From Rhyacophila brunnea (Eukaryota; Arthropoda; Insecta; Trichoptera; Rhyacophilidae), in assembly GCA_022495005.1 (NCBI GenBank), contig JAGYXB010000514.1, forward strand, positions 62,001 to 126,000: DNA of 64,000 nt, written 5' to 3'. Made by a program: the position numbers and the translations under genes. The notes under the pieces were generated by a model. That model did no database searches and was not told the DNA's origin. It worked only from the letters and a program-made list of their open reading frames with translations. Shown here piece after piece: positions 12,501 to 24,500 of the stretch (position 1 is the stretch's first letter; each line of letters begins with the position of its first letter).

Positions 12501-15500
12501 ATTGAAAAACAACATGATTTTATTTTACTGCCGCGGGTTTGAGTCCACGACCAACGTCTTAATTATAAACAGATATTTATAACATAATTCTCTGCTTGGG
12601 AATCATGCTTTGGTTGATTATTTATGTGGATACATACTGTTATTTGGTTGTTCATAAAATTATTTATCTAATTAATATTGATGGTTCATTGAACAAAATC
12701 GTAATATCACCTACCAGGTAAATAGCCCAAATACTGTTTTGATTGTATTTACAAATAGTTTCCAATACGGAGAATATTGATGTGCATATAGGCAACTCAT
12801 TCAACTATACTAAAGCCACTCAAGTGCTGTCTTGTACAATATATAATCCAAACTCTCGTATGAATGTAATAGTTTCATTAGCAATGAACTGAAGTACCCA
12901 ACTTTGCTCGGGTGTGGATTAATAAATTGTATTAAACATTTGATGGGCGGGCTGGAGTTTATTTTTAGATATCGAATATTGAAATGTTCAAAGTCAATTA
13001 ATTATATTGAAAGGTAGGTAAATTATTGATGACGCCCACGTCTTTTACACGGAAACTGACTGTGGGTAATCTAGCGTCGAAGGTTGAAAATTGATAGTAT
13101 CATTAATACTAAAAATTTAATGAGTTTTTTGTATAAAATTGTAAGGAGATTGTAAGGAGTAAGGAGAAGATGATGAAACTCGAATAAATTGGTACGAAAA
13201 ACGTACCTAATCCAAAATTATTATGTCGTGCAAGTTTCATAAATGTTGGTTCAGTAGTTTTTTAGCTATGATCTAATAAACGAAAACGGACATATGAGTA
13301 GATGGATAAAAGTAGCGAAGGGTGGAGGTAGGCTGCTAAGATCCTCCATAAATAGTGCACACTATTCTTTGTTAGTCATACGTATTTGTTTTTATTGAAA
13401 TAAGACTACAATTTCCAAATGGTATTGGTCAGTTTTAAAAAATCTATCTAAACAACCAAACCGTAATAGTTTTAGTATAATATGGGCGATGCGACAAAAT
13501 TGTATATAATTTTTCATTCATACTTATTTGTTTTCGTTAGATTAAGAATACATATTACACATCCAACATATATTTTTTTTAATTCATTAAGCCCTGTCTA
13601 TACCAAACTATAATAGATAAAAATTTGGATATTTTATAAATAGACGAGTGTTTGACTTTTATCTATTATGGTTCGATTTCGCAGGGTTTCATTATTAAAA
13701 ATCAACCAACACCATCTGTAAATTGTAGTATTATTTCAATGAAAACAAATACGTATGACTGACAAAGATTAGTGTGCACTGTTTATGGTGGATCTTAACA
13801 GCCTACCTCCACCCTTCGCCACTGATAGACAAACACTCATATTTTATTAATTGCTATAGTTAGGTATATATTAGAAACATTATCAGTTTCACCAAAATGT
13901 CAATAATTAGTTTATCGAGATAATATCTCGCGGTTAAATAGTTTGTTTATTGCAGACTCCAAAATGGTCAATGTTAAGTGAAATCCCGTGGCAAAAATAT
14001 GGGTTTGTTATTTTTTCCTTTATTTGGTAAAAAACAAATCGTAGAGCACATTATTGATGTAGTGAAAAATAGTAACCTTATATACTTTTAAAAATATAGT
14101 AAATTTAATTGAAGCATAGCAACTGATGTTAAATTTTAAAACTCCAATATTTTTATGGAATTAGGTACACACAATATACAAATAGGCATTTATGTACAAT
14201 ATAAAATTATTCAGTTATTCCTCCTTTTTCCCAAATGCGTAGGAGTTATTATGAATTTTGTGCTGTATTATAAATACCTACCCTGCAAACCTTGCCTAGT
14301 CTAACGTGGAGGAGATATCTACCTTTTCAATTAGGACAGTGGAGCACATCCCTTTATTACAAGTTCCACGTGGGTCTAATGACATTTGGATTGCGTTTTG
14401 ATGGGAATAACTTAATGTCAAAGAGAAACGGGGTGGTACGTTTTACACGGGTGTACGCTTACTAGACGGATGGGGTGGCTTGGAATTCATATAGGTACTA
14501 CTAATAAGTGCACGTATCCAAGTGGAATGTTTCCCGGTTAATAAATTATTATCGATATAATATTGTACCTGCCATAACTGGCGTGCATCGCTGCGGTTAT
14601 AATAGGAACCACTATTTTACAAACTTCGTATGTTGCGGTTTTGAGTAATGAAGCAGGGAATTGTTGGGTAATAGTTTTTCTGTGCAAGAATCTTGATCAC
14701 TGACCATGCAGAGAAGATTATAAAATCAAAACTTTATAGTTTATGGCATTCCATAGTTTTCATGGAATGCCCCTACATGAAATTCCGTTAGATCATCTAT
14801 GAAATTATGACATAAACATTGACTTTTAAATAACAGTTAATAATTGTAAAATTATTATGACTGGTAGATAAGTATGTATATTTTTCCTGGTTCCTTATAA
14901 AAATAGGTAACTACATTAGGGTATAGATTAAAAACTATTTTTACCTGCGTTTTTGCGTATTACATACTTTTTTGCCTTTGCTTTTTCGTATACGTTGGAT
15001 TTTAATTTGATTAAAAAATAGTTTACATCAAAATATTTCAAATTTACCAAAAATCAGAGCTTCGAATAAAGCGGCATGTATTTTGTTTTAACCAAGATAT
15101 CTTCACCCATATTTCTATCCACTTTTATTTGCATATTTTTATTCAAACTACTGAGGAAACCAATGGGAAATTGTGATTAGTTTTTCGATTATTTTATGTA
15201 TTTAATAATGTTTCCCACTACAATTAGATTCATATACATTTAGCGATTTATATTTGTATGATTATTAATGGTAATACCTATTGATAATGTATTTTTTAGA
15301 ATACGATTTCTTAAACTAAAATGATTATGTACCTATTTGTATGTTACCACTGATTGTTATAGCCAATAGCGTATTGGGCCAAGATGATGATGAATAATGT
15401 ACATTATGTAAAACTAAGAGATATTTTTATGTTACGGATATTTTTATAATATCTAATATTACACATTTTTCTAAAATTATCGAGAGTTCCTGTTCGTAAA

Positions 15501-18500
15501 ATTTTCCATTTCGAGCACTGGATAATATATTATAATATTATTTAGTGCGTAATTTTGTGTACCTGTTACATATTCTATAAATACGTATGTATGCAGTCAC
15601 ATGATAATCTGTATTTATTTTTATATACGGTCAGTAACATTTTAATGAGTAATATTATGTACATAGGTACATCTTCGAATTTTCATTCATATTACATACA
15701 TTAATCATTATTTCTAATAGAGCTATGTAAATTCTGTACGTCAGAAGTATAAGGTCATGTATCCCATTAGAAATTGTTCAGAAAACATTAAAACGTACCT
15801 ACCTAAAATAATTGTACGTTTTGGTACATACGCAATGATTAAAATGTATGTATTGTTTTCTCTATTTTATTCTATTTTCTTGTAGGTAATAGAATATTAT
15901 TGTTCGGTTATAATTCCATTATATATTTTATATTTTGTAAAGTTTTCTTGTAGGTATTTTTACAACAGAAAAAAGTTTGAACCAACGTTAAGCCGCGTTG
16001 CCACGATCCAAGTACACTTGGACCGAGCGCCATCCAAGCGCACTCGTGCAGGACATCTTCATACAAATTACTCCTATCCAAGCTACTTGGACCGCGTCCT
16101 ACTCATCTAAGCTAGCTTGGATAGGAATAATTTAGTAAAGTATGAAGATGTCTCATACGAGTGCGCTCGGTCCAGGTCAACTTGGATCGTGTCAACGCGG
16201 CTTTATACAATGATTTAACTTCTAAATGTTTCATTGTAAGACATCCATACTTTCCAAAAAGAAGATAAAAGATTGGGAATTTCATTTTATCACTCAGTTT
16301 CGTAAAAAATAAACAACACAATTAAATATTTTAAAAGTGCCGACTTATTTTAAATATATATAATTTAAATAATTCAGAAACTTTCGAGGGTGTGGGCATA
16401 ACAACTGACGAAAGTTTTATTGCAATCGGATGAATGGTATAGGAACCATACGAATAAAAGAAGATAAAAATGAAGAAGCAGAAGATGGTTTTTCTAATTC
16501 AGAAACTTTCGTTATTATATCGTATATTATTGTCTTATTTTAAAAAGATGAAATTCTCGACGGAAATGGATGTTTTTGCAAATGAACGACAAATTTACTG
16601 TCAAAATGGAAATTATATTTTGCTCTTCTTTACGATTACATTAATTAAAACAATATTTTATATATGAATACGTGTATTAATTAAGGCTCTAAGTACCAAA
16701 AAGTAGTATTGCCTGTAGATACAAAATACCGAGTCATTGCAGTAAAATTTCATGAAGCAGACCTTTTGAAAAATGTGGTTTTACAGTGTGAAGCAATCAC
16801 GGCAGTTTCTATAATTTTAGATATTAGGAATTCGCAAGTGTCAACACACCATCGTCAGCCATTTTATATTGAATGAAGTTGACCACTGTAGTGCTATTTA
16901 TACCATTATAAATAAAACAGGCCAACGGACTTACAACGTCGACAGGTTTAAATATTTTACTGTATTTTTTTGACTTGCTTGAGGCACTTAGACCATAGCT
17001 GAAGTTATTGGCGTTAGTATGTAGAACACTTTTCTATAAAAATGTCAGTTTTTTTGTTTTTGGTACTTAGAGCCTTAATTAATACACGTATTCATATAAC
17101 CTACTTAATAGTAGGTATTAATTGTACATAATATACCTATAATACATTCATATATCATACTACATAATAAGTATCTATTATATATATAAGACTATGAACA
17201 AAAGAAATAAGTAATCAATTTGAAGAAAGGTTATAATTATTGCTATAGGTAGAGCATAAATGGTATTTTGTATCTCTTCAAAAATATAATATTAATATTA
17301 TTCTGTTATGTTCTATTTTATTGATATTATGGGGTTATTAAAACGATAATTTCTACAGTAATACCATACTTTATTTGACAGATCTGAAATATTATGACGT
17401 CTCGCGTAATGACATTAGCTAGCTACCTACGAGTAAGGATTATTTTTCTTGGAGAAATATAGTTTCACTTTGTGAATTTCTTCCTTTTTTATGTGACTAG
17501 TCGTCAAAACTAAGTTTACTTACATTTTTAAAAATGTGTGATACGTCACCTTTGTTTAGTATTATTTAGTTTATGTGAAAACTATTTTCTAACTAACTTT
17601 GATTAACGCGATGTTCGATTAATTCCCACCTAAAAATAAATGGATACCCGACTTATTTACTGAAGTTATAGGTACACAATTATAATATTGACTACCTACG
17701 AAAAAAAATTAATAACTATGTTCGTGTAAATGGGAATATAACCGAAATATTATTATACTTTTCCAGGTTTCCAAAGGCGACCATCAGTTCGAGGGATAAA
17801 GCCCAGGTTTGGCTCCACCAACGAAATATTACAGCAGATGCAGTCTCAGCTGATGCCGCCGTCATCCACGGCTGCTCGACCTGGTCATATATCCTGGCCT
17901 TATTATTCGGAGTCCAATCTCACGCAGCCAGCTCCACACGACCATATTCTTCATCATCAAACTGAACAACCACCCAACAGGTACATTGAGTGAGTTATAA
18001 CGATTTTAGTATATTGGTATTCATTTTTATGAATTTCTGGAGTTTAGTTTACCCTTGGTTTGCTATTTAAATTTACCGCCTTCTGTACTTCATAACTTGT
18101 AGTTCAAACATTGGCCACCAGATTACAATAATAGACAAATAATAGACAAATTGAGGACCTTATAAAAAGTTTTAAAAATGTTTGTGGGTGGTTCTACTTA
18201 ACGTTCATCAAATATTTCATAATATCAAATATCTCACGTACTATATGAGAAAAAATAATAAAAAAGTATGCAAAATCGCGCAATAGCTATGCGACACGAG
18301 TTTCACTAAAAAAAAATTATTACTATACCTACGCAGTCAGGTTTTGCATACAAACTTAAAAATCAAATAGCACGCTGAATATACGTGAAAAAGCAAAAAT
18401 CGTGCACTAACGTTCACTACCGATGCACAAAATTAAAATTTTTAAAACAATCCTTTAAAATCCTAAAAGTTTGGTGTCACAAGTATCCAGCATTTAGCTG

Positions 18501-21500
18501 GGTCATCCAAATTGAAATTTCGAATAACCCCTTAATGTGGATGCATAAACGAAAAAAACGCGTGCTCAAACGTGCACGAGCGATGGACAAACGAACGCAT
18601 CCAAAAAAAGTTGGAGTTTTTAGATTGTGTGATCCAGGTAAATTAATCTATACGACATCAAGATATGGCCCCCACAAAGGGGAGGGCTGGCAGGGCTCTA
18701 GCCTGGGAGCCCGGGCTCAAGAGGGGCCCGGCGAGGCGAGTCGACCAGATAAATGAGATAAACACACATCACAAAGTTGCATTAATAGTTAAAAAGGCAC
18801 TATTTTCCTTCCAATAATATTATCGTTTACAATTATTATGTGGTTATACGGTACAACTCCATAATTCAAATGGATATAGGTATTAAAATATACAAAAAAA
18901 AACACTAATAATATAGGTACCTACACATTAATTTTATCGCGTAGGTACCTACACGATTTGGAAAACGTTACTGTAGAACGTCACACTGCCTTTATCCATA
19001 GCGATGAGTCGGGGGGCCCGCCAAAGATCCTAGCCTGGAGGCCTGTTTCAGGATGTGGGGGCCATGCATCAAGATATTTTATTATCAGCGTAAATAATGA
19101 AAATTTCGATAAATTCCTTTTGTTTTACAAAGATTTTAAATTTTAATTTACGAGAAGAGGTATGATCTGAGAAATGCCTCAGAATTTCTTAAATCCCATT
19201 ACTTTTTGAAACAAAAAAAAAAACCTTGGTATAAATTTTTAACCATAGATAACGCGTACAATTTGTTTACAAAATACTTACGGAAAATATTTATGGTATC
19301 GCTACTATAATTCAATGGCAACACTGGTATTAAGACTATCTGTGATTTTTAACTGTCAAAATATCACAAAAACAAAATAATAATGATATTATCATTTTGC
19401 CAACTGTCAGCTGTTGAAAGTAAATAAAACTGCTGTAGTAATTAATCATACTACCATTAATCGCTATGTTGGATGTAAGTTTGGTACTTTTATAGTATTC
19501 TATATCGTTTTTGTGACCGAGCTCTTTTGAGACCATAAACCAAACCAAAACCTAACGATCTACCTACTAAAATCCAAAATATAAAGGTTTTGGTTTGGTT
19601 TGAGGTCTCAAAACACCTAACCAAAATGACTGTATAAATTACTATAAAATTACCAAATATTTAATGCAGTTTTATAGTTTATTTTCAAAAGCACACCCAA
19701 TTTTTCGATTTTGGGCCAATTTTTTGTTTTTGGAAGCTTAGAACAGCTAAAAATAATTGATATACAAATTGACATTTTTAGAACGTCGATTGAAGATTTC
19801 CAGCAAAACCTAAAACTCGGCAGCGCCGCAGAGCAAGCAACCTGCTTTGACCTTCGTAATCACAATGTTCCGGAGCATCGTCATCATGCTGGTGAAGTGC
19901 CGCGTCCGCAAGACGATAACATCTATCAAAACTGTGTCACATACGCAAATGTCAGGTAACTACAAAGAAATTTAGTATTTGGTAACCGCTGTAAAAATAC
20001 ACATTGATTCAGTTTTGTGCATGCTTACTAAGGTAAATCGTAGACATACCAGTACATATTATGAAAGCGCACTGGATACCTAAACACAAAACAAAATCTA
20101 ACACAACTTGCTAAGTATTGCTCTTTTCTACGGTATGGTAAATAAAATTTTTAGGTTTGGTTACGTTTACATCCAAAAGATAACATTGTGTGAAAACTGT
20201 AAAATTATAAATTTAAACAAGGCATGAAAAATTGTGCAATGGCGATGCATAATTTTAATAATTAGTACAGCGGTTTGCTTCGAATCATTTCATATTGCAT
20301 GAGGCTATTTAACATGCACTGAACTGTATGTATCTGACAGTGGCGAAGGGTGGAGGTAGGCTGTTAAGATTCGCTATAAATAGTGCACACTAAAAATTTT
20401 TAGTTATATGTATTTGTTTTTATTAAACTAAGACTACAATTTACAGATGGTGTTAGTTGGTTTTTAAAAATTAATAAACCATGCCTAAACGAAACCATAA
20501 TAGTTTTGGTCTAATTTGGGCAATACGACAAAATTGTACACACTTTTTCATTCATAGATATTTGTTTTTGTTGGATTACAAATACATATTACACATATTG
20601 TTGGTTATTTTTTTTAATTCATTAAGCCCTGGCTAAACCAAACTATAATAAATAAAAAATATTATTCTATTTATAGAATATTCAAAGTTATGTATGATTT
20701 AATTGCATAATTTTAGATATTTTATAGATAGACATGTATTTTTTGACTATTATCTATTATGGCTTGGTTTCTCAGGGTTTAATTGAATTTTAAAAACTAA
20801 CCAACACTGTCTGTAAATTGCAGTCTTATTTCAATGAAAACAAATATGTATGTCTGAAAAAGTTTAATGTGCACTGTTTATGGCGAATCTTAACAGCCTA
20901 CCTCCACCCTTCGCCACTGGTATCTGAAACAATTAAATAGAATCTGAAGAAAATTAATTTTTAATTAAGTAACTATCTTTTTCGTTTTCAGGTGTAATGG
21001 AGGCGAAAGAGACATGTATAGCAAGGCTATTCACACATATGCACGAGGTCACCGGAGGCCAGAGTCGCCGCCTCCAATTCGATCCTATCACCAGACCATG
21101 GTTCTCATTCCTTACACCAACTTACATCATCAACCACACTACTCCAATACTATTGACCGGCAGTATCACGTAGCGCACTCTACTTCAGGTTTGTAGCAAT
21201 TCTCTGCAAATAATTTTTAAATATCTTACTATAAATAAGCAATAATTGAATATCTTGAAATATTGTGTGAACTCTTAAAATGTTCATTATTTAGTCTACT
21301 TGTTTGACAATGTCCTTAACTGGCGTATATCACCACATGGCGCCAATCTTCTTGCGTCAGTCCAGGTCATTCAAGCATCCCGTAACTCCGCTGTAGACAC
21401 ACTGTCGGTAGATAGTATTTAGCGGTCGTCTTGGATGCCGGAATCCGGTTGTTTTGAAGAATAGCAAGCCAGGTTAAAGTTCTTTTCAGGCATCCGCAGC

Positions 21501-24500
21501 ACGTGGCTGAGTCAGGTTCAACATCGCCTCTTCGCTCTCAGTGTGATGACAGGCCGCTCGGTTCATTTAGTGTTGGAGGAACACCCTGTTGTCATTTGTT
21601 ATTATTATAATTTTTACCAGATGCAGGATTGTTAAACCAAAGACTTGCATCTATGGCTTCAAGGGTCCTACCAACTGTGCCTCCGTGGGCCACATAATTA
21701 TAGAATTTGTATTCAAATTTTATTTTGCAAACATAATTTAAAAAAAAGTTTGGCACTCGGGTAAAATCTATAATATATTTTGAAGAATATATTTGGATGT
21801 GGCTATGTACCGTCGCGTCGGTTTTTCTATATAAAAATCCACATGCGCCGTCGGATTTTGACAAAATTTGGAGAGCAGACGGAGGCCGACGAGCCAGAGT
21901 GCGTGGTCGGGGTCTCGAATTTCAGTATATATCTATATATATAAAAATGAATGTTTGTTTGTCTGTCCCGTATGCGTTCCTATTCCATTCATCCGATTGC
22001 AATGAAACTTTCGTCAGTTGTTGTGCACACACCCGCGAAAGTGTCTGAATTAGAAAAACCTTCTTTTTCTATTCTATCTTCTTTTATTCGTATGCGTTCC
22101 TATGCCATTCATCCGATTGCGATGAAACTTTTGTCAGTTGTTGTGCGCACACCCACGAAGGTTTCTGAATTAGTACAACGATCTTCTTCTATTTGTATAC
22201 GTTCCTATATCATTCATCCAAACAATAGGATGTCTAGTCCAGCTAGACATAAGATTTTTAACGGTTAATGTTCAAATAAAGTTATTGATGAAAATGATGT
22301 ATATACAGGTGACCAGAATGGGTCTGTCAGTGGATATCCCCAGCAACCACCCAATGAACAACAACAGCAACAGACTAATTTGTTGAAGATGAATCAAGGC
22401 TCCCAACAGATGGTCAGTATGCCATTCCCTCAGACAGGAGTTCCAATGCAGGTGAATATTTTACTTTAAGTTGGATTAGTTGTGCAAATGCATCCAGAAG
22501 TAGCACAGTGGGTTGGCTAGAGGGATAAGCAATTCCAGGCGCAGCCCAGAGTGGGGTGCAGAACTGGGGGCTTGTCAAATATGCAAAATTTCCAATTTTA
22601 TTATGCTTAGAACTAGTGACAATTTAGTGTTCAGAACCACTGGTTTAAAGAACATTTTTCAGAAGAATATTAGTGACATTTGCACATGCATTTTTATAAT
22701 TATAAATATTTATTGAATGAAAACACATCGCCATCAAAAATGAAAGTGAGCGTGCATTTTTTTACTGTCACAAGTACTTAAACACCTAGTTTCACTCTGT
22801 CTATATGTCATACACATCATCTGCAGATCGCCACTAAGACGTCTACAGCAGTAATAGTATGGTGTAACCCAATTGTAGCAGGCGGCTCTCGTGGTGTAGT
22901 TGGTAAGGCGCTCGCCTTCCACCCGAGAGTTCCTGGGTTCGATTCCCGGTCATGACAAAAACATTTGTGTTTTTCTCAAAGCCTGGGTGTTTGTGATTGT
23001 TCAAAATTACTAACAACCACCTTGTACGAAAAAGCAAGGACATGGTTATTAATAATTCTAAAAAAAAAAAAACCCAATTGTAGCCATAAAATTAAGAAGA
23101 AATCTTATATCTAAATAAAAAATAATACAATAGAAAAACAAATTAGTTATCTTAAATTTAAAATGTAATAATATTATAGCACCTGTACACGTTGATGGAT
23201 TTACCACCAGCAATAGCGTGTAAATTAAACTATGGCGAAAATAACTGTTTACATATAAAAGCGCTGACTGTCTCGCTGAGGCGCTTTGTTGTCATTGTAT
23301 TGTAAAAATTGGTAAACGTCAAAATGCTCCGCGAGGTGTAATTCGTATTTTGTTTCAGCAGGTTCGTCACTATCGTTCCACTGGATAAATCCATGCACAT
23401 ATAAACGGGCTATTAAGATTTAGTTGTATTTTATGTACTTAATTGGTTTTTAAATTACTGATGAACATACATACTACATTATATTATGCATATTATTTAG
23501 AATTTCATTGTGCTTAAAATATATGGTGCTATGATTTCAGATAACTTGTTCAGCACCTATGGCTCGCTTACGGACAGTTCCTGCCAGACCAGTGGCACGT
23601 CATATGATTTGTTATTCAGAAAAGGTAAAGAAAACATCCAATCTACTTGTAGTTCACAAATTTTAGAAAGATGCATACTGATACTTGAAAAGCTAAAAAG
23701 TAAAATGCTGTAAATTTTTTGTCAACATGCTTTATCTTCCATGTCCTCCGCTCCACAGCATGCATGGACACTACACCACCATCTCCAAATCCACATCTTG
23801 CATCTTCCCAGGACATACCAGCATCCTATATTGCCATATACACCTTGCGTATGGTATTCAGTGGAATTGAAGAATTTAGACTCGCTTGAGGTTATATCCA
23901 GTGTCTATTTTCAAAACTCAGTATAGAATTGCTCGAAGGCTTGATAAGATACTATAACTCGCTACTGTGAAGCATCGACATTTGGCTTTAACTGAAAGCA
24001 GCAGTAGGTCCTAGTCATTACGGATTGAGTTGAATGTCATTGCAGTCATTACCATTCTGATAGCGAGTTCTTTTTGAAAAGTGTCACCTCCCCTCTAACA
24101 ATATTTGTATAGAGAATATGACCAAAACTTTGAACGACAATGTTTTATAGCATACTTGTATTATTGTTCAAGTCAGATAAAAATAAACTTGCATCCGGTT
24201 ATAATATTTAATAAGCAATGCTAATAATAATATAATAGTATCAGGCTGGCAAGCTTCTTAAACATTATAAACATATTTTGATTGAAATTACTTAATTATA
24301 TTATTATGTACCTACCTAGCATTTTATGAAGTTAGTTATATAGAGTCTGATATATTTTTTAAGAATTATTTGATTTATAAAATCTATTTTTGTTTCAATT
24401 TGTTAAAATAGTGATCAGTTTGGTAGATATGAGGTGTTTGAGTGAGTAATCAACATATAATGGCGCTCCATCATCTAATATCTTGAAGAGTATTATATTT

